Positions 1 through 7,669 of a stretch of 64,000 nt of DNA are shown one piece after another. The translations under genes and the position numbers were made by a program. Each line of letters opens with the position of its first letter. Positions within the stretch are counted from its first letter, which is position 1. The DNA is taken from the NCBI RefSeq assembly GCF_001578105.1, contig NZ_CP014275.1, positions 2,356,001 through 2,420,000 of the forward strand. The letters run 5' to 3'. The notes below the pieces were generated by a model, which made no database searches, was not told the origin of the DNA, and saw only the letters and a list, made by a program, of their open reading frames with translations. This DNA is from Martelella sp. AD-3 (GTDB lineage Bacteria > Pseudomonadota > Alphaproteobacteria > Rhizobiales > Rhizobiaceae).

Positions 1-2286
1 CGACAGGTTCAGCGCCTGAACCGGCGCCCAGGTCAGCGTGGCGACATCGCCGATGACTGCAATATTGAAGCGATCCACATTGGCCGGCGGCGACAACACG
101 CTTGCCAGATAGACCGCGTCCAGCGTTGCCCAGGGCGAGCGCTGGTTGAGCGCGGCAAAGACGGAGCGAACCCTAAAACTGTAGATCCCCGGATCGAGAT
201 CCTGCAGGTCGATCGAGACGCTTTCCGTGGTCCCGACAGCAAGCCAGATCCCGCCCTGTCCCTGATACTGGACCTCATAGAGCGTGGCCCGCGTATCATT
301 CGGCGCGCTCCAGCCGATGGTGACGGCGCCACGGGCCGACACGCCGCCGGCGAGATAGAGATATTCCGCGACCGTGACGTCCGAAGGCGGTAGAAGCGGC
401 CCGGTCGGATAGGTCGAGAAGGATGGCGGTTCGAGCTCGAGGCCTTTCTCGACGCGATCCCATTTGGTTGCGTCATAGATCAGCGCCGAGACATCGAACT
501 GATGCTTGTCGTTTTCCGTGATCGACAACACCCGGAACGGGCGTGGCGCTGCATCCGAGCCGGTCAGGATCCACATCGCGCCGGCAATAGGGCGACCCGG
601 CAAGGCCGAGGACAGGACAAGCGTTTCCGTTTCCCCTGCCCCGGACGTCACCGTTCTGTCTGCGAGACTGCCATCCGGCATGACTACGGTCAGCGTATAG
701 GCGTCGCCCTCTGCCAATGTCACCGACGCATCGAGCGTCACCGACGCCAGATCATCGGATACCGTCTTCACCCGCCCGCCATAGCGCACGCCGGCATAGG
801 AGGGATCGGCGACCAGCACCACATCGCCCGGGGCGACATCGGCATGATCGAGCCCGGCGCGATAGGTGACGACCTCGGTCGAATTCTGTTCCGTATCGAG
901 TAGCCATGCGCCATAGCGATGCGCCTGCCCGCGCGAGCAGCAGCCGATCGCCTGGATCTCGGTCTGGCGAGAGCCATAACGCGCCACCGCATCGGCATCC
1001 TCGACCACTTCGATGGCCGGCATATAATTGTTTGCCGGATCGAACCAGCGGACCAGCACCTGTGTATGACGAGCCGAGAGCGCCGAACCCTGATAGCTGA
1101 ATGTGCCGTCGACCACATTGGCGGGCGTCACCAGCTTGACGGGATCGGCAGGCTTGTCGCAGACCGCCGTGACAGCGCCCGTGCCCCAGTAGACCATCCC
1201 CCGGAACACACCGGCAAAGGCCGTCAGGACGTTGATCGCCTCATCGCGCGAGGTGATCGCGCCGTTGAAGGTATAGCGCGGTTCGGTGCCCCCGAAGCCG
1301 TCATCGACCAATTCGTCGCAATAGCGTGCAATCTCGTAAAGCGCCCATTTGCACACCTGCCCGACATCGACATATTGGCCAAGGCCATAGCGGTCGTTGA
1401 CCACAAGGTCATAAAAAATCCAGGCCGGGTTATCGGTGACCGCGCGCTTGAAGGTCCCATCCCAGACACCCGCATAGCTTCGCGTTTCCGGATCGTAGTT
1501 CGACGGCACGGCAATCTCGATCCCGGCCCAGTCGACCGAGACCGTCGGAATAGCACCGCCGCCGAACTCGGCTGCATCCAGCGTCACGCCCATCACAGCG
1601 CTGTCGGGATAGGTCAGCCGATAATCTTCGATCACCGTATAAGATGACCAGTAGGTCTGGTTGTTCGACGTCGTGCCATTGGCATCCTCGGAAAGCCGGC
1701 GTACGCGGATATACCAAGGCCCGGTCCCGTCCAGCGGAATCCGGTAGGCCCGGACATAGGGCGAGGTGCATTTGCCCGAGATCGTATCGCTGCGGACTTG
1801 GCTCCATGTGCCATCCTCGGTGCGGCGATCGATGGCGATATCGACCGCGTTCTCCTTGACATTGCCATTGTCGGGATCGGTGAAGATCAGCTGCGGCACC
1901 TGAATGGAGACGCGTACCGCCGTAGCCGCAAGATTGGTGATCGCCCGCGTTGCCGACAGATCCTTTTTGATCTCGACGCCGACGCCCTGTTCGTTCTCGA
2001 CGGCCGGAAAGCCGGACAGAGCCGCCTGGTCGGGAAAGCCATTGCGGGTTTCGAACGAACCGCCCTCAAAGTTGAACGTGCCGTCGCTATTCTGGACCGG
2101 AACGTCATCGAAGAAGATCGACTTCGCCCCGTCCTTCAGACCGCCGGTGACGCCCTCGCTCACCAGGAACAGGAGCCTCAACGTCTGTTTGGAACGCAGC
2201 GTGTTCGCCGCCTCGCTATAGCCGCCCGAGCCGCCGCTCTTGCCGCCCTTGCCGCCGCCACGGCCGGAGATGCGCATATCATGCAT
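1..2286 (-). CDS. J: Tail-tip host-specificity protein J (partial, 3' end outside window)
   Basis: Forms the tip of a siphovirus tail and contacts the host receptor. The frame starts at ATG 2286 (a second in-frame ATG is at 2277) and stays open to the left edge, at least 762 codons. The N-terminus is Gly/Lys-rich and is followed by NTLRSKQTLRLLFLVSEG, the characteristic beginning of lambda gpJ-type proteins; an internal stretch reading RYGAWLLDTEQNS matches the gpJ central domain. The leftmost part resembles fibronectin III repeats by its Gly/Trp/Tyr pattern (inference). It follows tail assembly gene I by 18 bases, the lambda order K-I-J. The C-terminal receptor-binding part is not visible. 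Confidence 0.88.
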   Translation of the reverse strand, partial: MHDMRISGRGGGKGGKSGGSGGYSEAANTLRSKQTLRLLFLVSEGVTGGLKDGAKSIFFDDVPVQNSDGTFNFEGGSFETRNGFPDQAALSGFPAVENEQGVGVEIKKDLSATRAITNLAATAVRVSIQVPQLIFTDPDNGNVKENAVDIAIDRRTEDGTWSQVRSDTISGKCTSPYVRAYRIPLDGTGPWYIRVRRLSEDANGTTSNNQTYWSSYTVIEDYRLTYPDSAVMGVTLDAAEFGGGAIPTVSVDWAGIEIAVPSNYDPETRSYAGVWDGTFKRAVTDNPAWIFYDLVVNDRYGLGQYVDVGQVCKWALYEIARYCDELVDDGFGGTEPRYTFNGAITSRDEAINVLTAFAGVFRGMVYWGTGAVTAVCDKPADPVKLVTPANVVDGTFSYQGSALSARHTQVLVRWFDPANNYMPAIEVVEDADAVARYGSRQTEIQAIGCCSRGQAHRYGAWLLDTEQNSTEVVTYRAGLDHADVAPGDVVLVADPSYAGVRYGGRVKTVSDDLASVTLDASVTLAEGDAYTLTVVMPDGSLADRTVTSGAGETETLVLSSALPGRPIAGAMWILTGSDAAPRPFRVLSITENDKHQFDVSALIYDATKWDRVEKGLELEPPSFSTYPTGPLLPPSDVTVAEYLYLAGGVSARGAVTIGWSAPNDTRATLYEVQYQGQGGIWLAVGTTESVSIDLQDLDPGIYSFRVRSVFAALNQRSPWATLDAVYLASVLSPPANVDRFNIAVIGDVATLTWAPVQALNLS

Positions 2287-2304
2287 GAGATTTTATCCGG
2301 TAAC

Positions 2305-2901
2305 TCAGATGGCCACGTCTTCGGTGGAAAGCCCGGTGGCGATCAGCACCGGCTTGACGCGGAATTTTTGACCATAAACCAGCGGCACGGGACCGCCTTC
2401 GGTCGTGACATTGGCGCCGCCGCTGAAGAGATAGGAGGACTGGTCCTCGCCAGTATTGCTATTGATCTTCGGCGCCGGCGACAGCATCTGCCCGAGCCCG
2501 CCCATGGCCAGCGCCACGCCAAGCCCCTTCATCGCCCCGCCGATGGTCGAGCCACCAATGCCAATGCCGGTGATCGCGCCCGGGAACATGAAGGCCGCGC
2601 CGATCAGGAAGACGCCGGCAATGATCTTGCCAAGTCCGCGATTGCCCGCTCCGGCGATCACCGGAACGATATGCAGATCCGCCTGCCCGAGCTGAAAGTC
2701 GAGATCATCCGGGCCGAGCGCCATGCCGGTTTCCGGATCGCCGCGCAGTACGCGGAAGTTCCGGTCGGCAGCATATTGGCGGAAGCCTGGCACGACGGCG
2801 GCCAGCGCCTGCCCTGCCTCGCCGGCGCTGGCGACATCGAGCTGGTAGGTCGGCGCGAACTGCCGTGCGAGATCGCCGTGGAGGTGGATGGTTCTCTTCA
2901 T
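2305..2901 (-). CDS. I: Tail assembly protein I
   Basis: 198 aa, lambda gpI-like tail-tip assembly protein. It opens with a ubiquitin-like segment (MKRTIHLHGDLARQFAP, residues 1-17), then a Gly/Ala-rich hydrophobic stretch (about residues 85-135) typical of this family, and ends with the conserved region containing GPVPLVYGQKFR. Position directly upstream of J supports the call. In lambda, K precedes I directly; here about 2.6 kb of mostly oppositely oriented cargo genes separates them. Confidence 0.8.
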   Translation of the reverse strand: MKRTIHLHGDLARQFAPTYQLDVASAGEAGQALAAVVPGFRQYAADRNFRVLRGDPETGMALGPDDLDFQLGQADLHIVPVIAGAGNRGLGKIIAGVFLIGAAFMFPGAITGIGIGGSTIGGAMKGLGVALAMGGLGQMLSPAPKINSNTGEDQSSYLFSGGANVTTEGGPVPLVYGQKFRVKPVLIATGLSTEDVAI

Positions 2902-2921
2902 CAGTCACACTATACGTATTT

Positions 2922-2976
2922 TTATGCGCATAATTGCTTGCAAGTTGATAGCGTTAGGCGTATATATATGCGCATA
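2922..2976 (+). promoter_or_regulatory. hicAB promoter with two operator palindromes
   Basis: A -35 box TTGCAA (2938-2943), a 17-base spacer and a -10 box TATATA (2961-2966) precede hicA. Two palindromes sharing the core TATGCGCATA lie at 2922-2933 (12 bp, perfect) and 2967-2976 (10 bp, perfect), centred about 44 bp apart and bracketing the promoter. HicB antitoxins commonly autorepress through such palindromes, so these are the likely operators. Confidence 0.6.
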
Positions 2977-2992
2977 AACAGGGAACGAGTTG

Positions 2993-3175
2993 ATGGACAC
3001 CAACAGTCGAAAGATCATCAAACACTTGGAGAATGATGGCTTCGAACTGGTCAAGGTGATGGGGTCGCACCACAAGTTCAAAAAGGGCGACAAGACCGTC
3101 ACCGTCCCTCACCCCAAGAAAGACTTGCCGATTGGCACAGTACGCAACATCTACAAGCAAGCCGGTTGGCTGTAA
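2993..3175 (+). CDS. hicA: HicA-type mRNA interferase toxin
   Basis: 60-aa toxin of a HicAB type II toxin-antitoxin pair. It has the compact dsRBD-like HicA fold signature: KIIKHLENDGFELVKVMGSHHKF with the catalytic-type His in the GSHHKF motif (about residues 25-30), then TVTVPHPKKDLPIGTVRNI. The start is ATG 2993; a TTG directly before it is less likely. Toxin first and antitoxin second with a 15-base gap is the standard hicAB order. It is transcribed against the surrounding tail genes, so it is cargo with its own promoter. Confidence 0.92.
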   Translation: MDTNSRKIIKHLENDGFELVKVMGSHHKFKKGDKTVTVPHPKKDLPIGTVRNIYKQAGWL

Positions 3176-3190
3176 GGAAAGGAAAGCGCC

Positions 3191-3583
3191 ATGCATTACT
3201 ACATTGCAGTGGTTCATCAGGAAGGCGACAGCGCTTTTGGTTTGCACTTTCCGGACGTGCCCGGCTGCTTCTCGGCAGCCGACGACATGAATGATCTTCT
3301 GGCCAATGCAAGCGAAGCGCTTGCGCTCCACCTGGAAGGCGAGGAGCTGCCCGAAGCGCGCTCACTCGATGCCGTTCGCGCTGATAGCGACGTGGCACGT
3401 GATCTGGCCGAGGGCGCCTTTCTGCTGGCCGTGCCCTTCATCCGATTGAGCGGCAGAACCACCAAGGCCAACATCACCATGGACGCAGGCCTCCTGAGCG
3501 CGGTCGATCAGTATGCAAAAGCGCACGGTCTGACGCGATCCGCGTTTCTCGCCGATCTAGCACGCCGCGAAATCGCAGGCTGA
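3191..3583 (+). CDS. hicB: HicB-type antitoxin
   Basis: 130 aa. An N-terminal HicB fold (MHYYIAVVHQEGDSAFGLHF, then DVPGCFSAADDMNDLLANA) is followed by a C-terminal ribbon-helix-helix domain (about residues 95-130, NITMDAGLLSAVDQYAKAHG), which binds DNA and would repress the promoter at 2938-2966. A good ribosome site (AAGGAAAG) precedes ATG 3191. The stop is immediately followed by a fragment of a second tail gene K. Confidence 0.92.
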   Translation: MHYYIAVVHQEGDSAFGLHFPDVPGCFSAADDMNDLLANASEALALHLEGEELPEARSLDAVRADSDVARDLAEGAFLLAVPFIRLSGRTTKANITMDAGLLSAVDQYAKAHGLTRSAFLADLARREIAG

Positions 3584-3664
3584 TTAACCCCGGTATCGCA
3601 CCCAACGGATCACCCTTTTCGCCATCCTGGTATATGCCGCCGTCCCACCGGACAGTCTTGAACT
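3584..3664 (-). pseudogene. Remnant of a second tail gene K C-terminus
   Basis: Read on the minus strand this stretch encodes SSRLSGGTAAYTRM followed by AKRVIRWVRYRG and a stop (TAA at 3586-3584). It lines up with the end of the intact NlpC/P60 protein at 5475-6191 (GRLSRREPIGPWLKRVTHW, then VRYVG): RLS, KRV, WVRY and the final Gly are shared. No frame with K similarity continues upstream, so only the last ~27 codons of a divergent K gene survive. It directly abuts the hicB stop. Confidence 0.65.
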
Positions 3665-3798
3665 CATGATCGGCAGCATGCTCCTGTCGTCGTTGGTAAT
3701 TGACTCCACCGGGATTCGGCTTAGCTATCTGGCATCACGAGATGTCTGACGAACTTAACTCACTGGTCAATTGCCGAAATGGTTGAGGGAGCAAGACC

Positions 3799-4095
3799 AT
3801 GGACAGTAAGTTACCCGCCGTGCATCCCGGCGAAATCCTTCGCGAAGAGTACCTCGTTCCATTCGAGATTGATCCGAGCCAACTCGCCAGCACCCTGAAG
3901 GTCCCATCTGAAGATATTGATCTGCTTATAAAAGAGGCCACTCCGATTTCTGCGGAGCTTGCGCTCAAGCTTGCAAAATACTTTCGCACGAGCCCCGAAT
4001 TCTGGATGCACATGCAGGCAAGCTACGACCTGAAGACACAAGCCGCAGCCATGAAGGCCGAGCTCGACAAAATCCCGGAGATCGAAGCGGCCTAG
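3799..4095 (+). CDS. higA: Orphan HigA-family antitoxin (XRE-type)
   Basis: 98 aa with the HigA/VapI hallmark start (VHPGEILREEYLVPF, about residues 8-22), a helix-turn-helix, and the conserved ALKLAKYFRTSPEFWMHMQA block (residues 54-73). Normally it neutralises a HigB RelE-fold mRNase encoded just upstream. No RelE-like frame is visible upstream or downstream here, so the antitoxin appears to be orphaned. A ribosome site (GAGGGAG) precedes ATG 3799, and TTGACT (3700-3705) with TAGCTA (3722-3727), 16 bases apart, is a possible promoter. Confidence 0.85.
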   Translation: MDSKLPAVHPGEILREEYLVPFEIDPSQLASTLKVPSEDIDLLIKEATPISAELALKLAKYFRTSPEFWMHMQASYDLKTQAAAMKAELDKIPEIEAA

Positions 4096-4147
4096 ACTGA
4101 TCTGAGCGCTTTGAACAAACCCGAACCGAAGGAACAAATCACAAGTG

Positions 4148-4397
4148 ATGGGAACCGCCTCGATCCGTGATGACGACGTCGTTTCGGTCGGCCGCAGGCT
4201 CCCGCGCCTTGCAGCCATCGAGCCGCGCGAGGGCCGCAAACTGATCGTTCGGTTCGACGACGGCCGGAAAAAGACGGTCGACCTCGCCGTGCGCTATCTG
4301 CGCGAAGAGCGACATTCTGCATAGCAGAGCTGAGTTTCCCGGCGCTGTAATCGTCGATCTGACGGGCGGGGTGGAGGTGGATTTTGCGGAGCATTGA
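4148..4397 (+). pseudogene. DUF2442-like gene broken by a frameshift
   Basis: ATG 4148 opens a frame with the DUF2442-like pattern (GRKLIVRFDDGRKKTVDLAV) that stops at TAG 4322-4324 after 58 codons. The +1 frame across the stop continues with SRAEFPGAVIVDLTGGVEV and ends at TGA 4395-4397, which fits the C-terminal half of such a protein. A single-base change near 4300-4320 would join the two. DUF2442 genes often accompany higA-type antitoxins, consistent with the upstream neighbour. Function of the family is unknown. Confidence 0.5.
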
Positions 4398-4706
4398 AAG
4401 CCGAAGCCATCAGAAGAGACTCTTGATGTTTCGTGCAAAGTGATCGATGATCAATTTAGCGGCAGACACGATCAGATAAAACCAACCTATAGCTCTATAA
4501 AAACGTCAGATATCGATTAAAATAGCGAAATAGCTACAACGCAGAATGTCATCGCTGGAATTCCAGTTGATCAATCATTCGAATGAAATCTGAACAGATT
4601 ATTTTTCTACCCTTGTTCGAAATCTATATAGCGTAGCATTGAGACAGTTTCGCATCTGGCGATCTTGAAATTCATTTTCAAATACATCGATTGTTGAGTT
4701 AATATT
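4398..4706. other. AT-rich stretch without a supported gene
   Basis: About 310 bases, clearly more AT-rich than the prophage around it. A 62-codon minus-strand frame (4599-4787) overlaps the more convincing zinc-ribbon gene at 4707 and shows no recognisable motif, so no gene is called. The base composition itself suggests acquired DNA. Confidence 0.5.
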
Positions 4707-4880
4707 ATGAGCTTCAGAATCATTCATTGCAAATACTGCGGCCATAGATTGCGCTTCGGAAGCAAGGCATGCTCTCAGTGTTTTCAACCAACCCCTTGGC
4801 GCAATCGCTCGGTCAGTTGGGTAATTTTCATTCTTGTTTGCATCTTTGTCTTGTCTAGGGTTGTGCTTTCGCTTCCTTAG
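4707..4880 (+). CDS. Small zinc-ribbon membrane protein (57 aa)
   Basis: ATG 4707 to TAG 4878-4880. Residues 8-25 contain two Cys pairs, CKYC and CSQC, spaced as a zinc ribbon (Cys 8, 11, 22, 25). Residues about 37-56 (SWVIFILVCIFVLSRVVLSL) form one hydrophobic membrane segment. An in-frame stop lies just upstream (4695-4697), fixing the earliest start. No strong ribosome site is visible. A short soluble zinc ribbon tethered to the membrane is a plausible phage-conversion protein, but its role is unknown. Confidence 0.55.
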   Translation: MSFRIIHCKYCGHRLRFGSKACSQCFQPTPWRNRSVSWVIFILVCIFVLSRVVLSLP

Positions 4881-4902
4881 TTTGTCACGCCCCGGACATG
4901 CT

Positions 4903-4942
4903 CACCCATGCGTCACCCGCCACTACCACGGCCCGATCGGCT
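4903..4942 (-). pseudogene. Decayed third copy of the 3' end of tail gene K
   Basis: This segment matches the K gene at 5511-5551 at about 35 of 41 aligned bases. Read in the K frame it carries an in-frame TAG where K has a Leu codon and a one-base deletion further on, so it is non-coding debris. Together with the remnant at 3584-3664 it divides the cargo between K and I into separate blocks. Confidence 0.6.
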
Positions 4943-4968
4943 AGACCTTCCAAAACATCGAGATTCCT

Positions 4969-5169
4969 ATGCCTACTGAGGAAGATGAGCTAGCGATCGC
5001 CAGGGCTCAAAAACGGCTCGCAATGTTGAATTCGATCAAGGTCTGGTCTGATGACTGCAAAGGACTTTCGGACAGTACACTTACGCGGAAAGAGGCTTTG
5101 GAGCTGGTCAGACGTGTCTCGCCAATCGGTCAGCGGAGCTTACCGCTCAAAAAGCAAAGCAATGACTAG
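4969..5169 (+). CDS. Hypothetical small cargo protein (66 aa)
   Basis: ATG 4969 to stop 5169. Strongly helical and charged (EEDELAIARAQKRLAM near the N-terminus, TRKEALELVRRVS near residues 39-51), with no membrane segment and no family I recognise. It lies between the second K remnant and the 5297-5497 gene, on the opposite strand to the tail operon, which marks it as cargo. Reality as a gene is likely but not certain. Confidence 0.45.
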   Translation: MPTEEDELAIARAQKRLAMLNSIKVWSDDCKGLSDSTLTRKEALELVRRVSPIGQRSLPLKKQSND

Positions 5170-5296
5170 GCGTCGACGAACCAATCCAGTGCGCAGTTCC
5201 GTTTCTTCCACACCGTGCAAATCGAACTTGTAGACCGAAGCCAACACCTCTGCTACCTTTCCGCGCATATATCATTGGAACAACACAGAGAACCCG

Positions 5297-5497
5297 ATGC
5301 CTTCAGAAGAGCAAAAGTGGGAAGCCGTGACGTTTCGGGCAGAGCGGTGGATGATCGATGCAATCGATCAGTTCGCTACCGATGAAGGGTTGCATCTCGA
5401 CGGCCCTATGACGCGCGAGGAGGCCATCACGCTCATGCTCGAGGATTGGTTGGTCGCTCACGCGTGCGTGCCAATCAGCGATAATGAAGAGTATTAG
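5297..5497 (+). CDS. Hypothetical small protein, possible ribbon-helix-helix
   Basis: 66 aa, ATG 5297. The segment AVTFRAERWMIDAIDQFA (about residues 9-26) followed by a second helix with EEAITLMLEDWLV resembles a ribbon-helix-helix DNA-binding domain. Its last 23 bases overlap, tail to tail, the 3' end of the intact K gene (stop at 5475), so the cargo block joins K without a gap. Function unknown. Confidence 0.5.
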   Translation: MPSEEQKWEAVTFRAERWMIDAIDQFATDEGLHLDGPMTREEAITLMLEDWLVAHACVPISDNEEY

Positions 5498-6191
5498 AAC
5501 CGACATAACGCACCCAATGCGTCACCCGCTTCAGCCACGGCCCAATCGGCTCGCGCCGTGACAGCCGCCCGTCGAGGTGATGCAGGCAAAGGCCATCCGC
5601 GAGCAGAATACCGGAATGACACGGCACCTTGGACACAAGCCGCATGAAGAACACATCGCCCGGCCGGGCTTGCGCGGCATCGACCGTCCGGAAGCCTGCC
5701 TCCTCGAAATGATCGGCAAGCAGGTTTTCGCCCTTCTCCCACCAGTTTTTCGAGCGGGCGAAGTCCGGAAGACGGATGCCGCGTTCCTGCCAGTACCAGC
5801 TGCGCACCAGCCCGTAGCAGTCGAACACGCCCGGCACGAAGGACCGGCCCGTCAGCGGCGCATCCAGGCAATGATCGCCCCACCAGAGAATGGGCGTCGT
5901 CACCTCGCCATCGCAGCTCACGACACCAAACGGGATATTCGCCGTGATCTGACTGTCCATATCGGCTTTTGACGGCCAGTGCGGATGCGCTTTTGCATTG
6001 TGGCTGTGAATGACCGCTTCCGGCTGGAATTTCAGCCAGGTCTCGGCCGGCATTTCGAAGCCGTTTTCGCGATCGGCCGCGATGTTTTTGGTGCGGATAT
6101 AGCGACCACCGGACACCATGCCACAGGCCTCTTCCGGCCATGCCGCAAGTGCATGCGCCCGGGCCGCCCGGGCGACATCATCACCAAACAT
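5475..6191 (-). CDS. K: Tail protein K: JAMM/MPN + NlpC/P60 domains
   Basis: 238 aa, lambda gpK-like. An N-terminal Mov34/JAMM metallopeptidase-like domain shows Glu21, the HxH pair His62/His64 and the S-x-x-D motif at 74-77. A C-terminal NlpC/P60 peptidase domain has Cys125 (FDCYGLVR) and His192 (PCHSGILL). Such proteins act at the tail tip and probably cut peptidoglycan during infection. A strong ribosome site (AAGGATAAG) precedes ATG 6191. The gene lies between L and the cargo block. Confidence 0.9.
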   Translation of the reverse strand: MFGDDVARAARAHALAAWPEEACGMVSGGRYIRTKNIAADRENGFEMPAETWLKFQPEAVIHSHNAKAHPHWPSKADMDSQITANIPFGVVSCDGEVTTPILWWGDHCLDAPLTGRSFVPGVFDCYGLVRSWYWQERGIRLPDFARSKNWWEKGENLLADHFEEAGFRTVDAAQARPGDVFFMRLVSKVPCHSGILLADGLCLHHLDGRLSRREPIGPWLKRVTHWVRYVGSNTLHYR

Positions 6192-6204
6192 GATTGCTTA
6201 TCCT

Positions 6205-6960
6205 TCAGGTATTAGCCCGGCCAACGCCGGGAAAGGCCCGGGTCGGCAGATCGCCATGGCCGAAGCGCTTGACGCAACCCGATTGCAGAAGCTTGCTGCA
6301 GCGATCCTCCGACGCCGAAACCGCATTGCCCTTCGCATCAAAACAGGCCGAGCCCGCATAGGGGCATGTGGCCCTCGAGTAGTCGAACGAGCCGGTTTCC
6401 GGATCGAAGCGACGATAGGTATGCGTGCAGGCGCTCTGGATCACCTGCCGGCCGGGCAGTTTGCGCCCCTGCTGATCGATGGCGGCGGCCAAGGTCCACT
6501 CGATATAGACCCGGTTCTGGTTGGTCTTCTGCTCGATCCGATAGACATCGACGGGGAAATGCGCGTCCGGATCCGCATCCTCCATCCCGTCCAGAAACCG
6601 CCGGAAGGTGCGGATCCTTCGAAAGGTCGCGCCGACCAGATCGCCGAACTCATTGACCACGGCCGACAACACACCGGAGACATTGGCGACCTTCAGCGTC
6701 GGACGCGGCATGGTCCCCTGCGACGACATCTCCCAGCCATCGGTCTCGATCGGCGTCGGCGAATAGATATTGCCGCCAAAGGACACCGGCGCTTCCTCAA
6801 AAGCCGAAGACGTAAAGCGATAAATGCCGCCGCCGATCACGGAGGCGTCGAGCTCGTAAAGGTGAATGATGTCATCGCTCACCAGCCCCTGCGCTGTTTG
6901 CGACAGGCCGTTTCCCGCCTGCTCGACAACCAGCATCGTGCCATAATGCGATCCCGTCAT
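6205..6960 (-). CDS. L: Minor tail protein L
   Basis: 251 aa, lambda gpL family. The N-terminal half has the typical IHLYELDAS start of these proteins and a beta-rich core ending in NRVYIEWTLAAAIDQQG. The C-terminal part holds four Cys (in SACTH, ATCPYAG, SACFDAKG and LQSGC contexts, about residues 178-232) that in lambda gpL bind an iron-sulfur cluster. It overlaps the upstream gene by an ATGA, indicating translational coupling. Located at the tail tip next to K. Confidence 0.88.
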   Translation of the reverse strand: MTGSHYGTMLVVEQAGNGLSQTAQGLVSDDIIHLYELDASVIGGGIYRFTSSAFEEAPVSFGGNIYSPTPIETDGWEMSSQGTMPRPTLKVANVSGVLSAVVNEFGDLVGATFRRIRTFRRFLDGMEDADPDAHFPVDVYRIEQKTNQNRVYIEWTLAAAIDQQGRKLPGRQVIQSACTHTYRRFDPETGSFDYSRATCPYAGSACFDAKGNAVSASEDRCSKLLQSGCVKRFGHGDLPTRAFPGVGRANT

Positions 6961-7325
6961 TTGACCAGCGCCACGATCTCGGAAGCCGTCGTGCCCGTCG
7001 CCAGCACCTTGTGGGCGGCAACCGGCAGAAGCGTGCCGCTCTGGCAGTGATAGACGGCCACGCCGCCGCCTGCCTCGATCGCAATCGCGCCGCCGAAGCC
7101 GACAAAGACCGAGAGCACATCCTCCAGTACCGCGTCATCGGATGGCGTCACCGCCCTATGCCGGCGCGCGGGCGTCACGATCTCCACCGCATCGCGAACG
7201 GCCTCCACCAGTGCCGCCGCCTCGGTTGAGAAGCCATGGCGCGGGCTGATCGAACCGTCCGGATTGGTCTCGGCGGCAATCGGGCGCTGGACGCCCGTGG
7301 CGTCATAGACTTTCAGCTCCGTCAT
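6957..7325 (-). CDS. Hypothetical tail-region protein with a spike-base-like C-terminus
   Basis: 122 aa, overlapping its neighbours by ATGA on both sides, so part of the tail operon. The last ~30 residues (SGTLLPVAAHKVLATGTTAS, then EIVALVK) resemble the end of the 83-aa protein at 10667-10918 (VKETGTTAGNIVALW). This short TGTT-x-x-I-V-A-L ending recurs in phage and gene-transfer-agent structural proteins. Position between L and M suggests a minor tail component; exact role unknown. Confidence 0.7.
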   Translation of the reverse strand: MTELKVYDATGVQRPIAAETNPDGSISPRHGFSTEAAALVEAVRDAVEIVTPARRHRAVTPSDDAVLEDVLSVFVGFGGAIAIEAGGGVAVYHCQSGTLLPVAAHKVLATGTTASEIVALVK

Positions 7326-7669
7326 AGGTCGAAGACCCTTTCGATGGTCGCGTTGATCGTGTCATGGGCGCCGCCTGCCCCGGTTCTTGTCCAGGACTTG
7401 CAGCGATAAAGCCTTGTTTCCTTGTCGCGTGGCAGCTTCCATTCAAAAGCATGAAAGCCGCGAAGCGACAGGAAGAAGCTTTCGATCCGGTCGGCCTCGT
7501 CCAGCGTCAGGCCGGGCCACGTCGCATTGAAGGTCACACCCGTTGTGTTGAGCCCGTCACCGCTGCGCTGGCTGTATCCGTCGCCGAAGCGGCTTTCCAG
7601 CGTGCGCAGCTCGACCGATTTCGTGCTGGTGATGGCCGGGCATGCCGGCGGTTCGAACTTTTCGGCCAT
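7322..7669 (-). CDS. M: Minor tail protein M
   Basis: 115 aa, gpM-like. Key features are ELRTLESRFGDGYSQRSGDG near the N-terminus and the central ESFFLSLRGFHAFEWKLP, both standard for phage minor tail protein M. It joins the tape measure initiator complex in lambda. Its stop overlaps the next gene (ATGA) and its start abuts the tape measure stop, matching H-M-L-K order. Confidence 0.88.
   Translation of the reverse strand: MAEKFEPPACPAITSTKSVELRTLESRFGDGYSQRSGDGLNTTGVTFNATWPGLTLDEADRIESFFLSLRGFHAFEWKLPRDKETRLYRCKSWTRTGAGGAHDTINATIERVFDL

Noticed and set aside
4599..4787. 62-codon minus-strand frame in the cargo block
   Set aside because: Overlaps the zinc-ribbon gene on the + strand, has no recognisable motif and no ribosome site.
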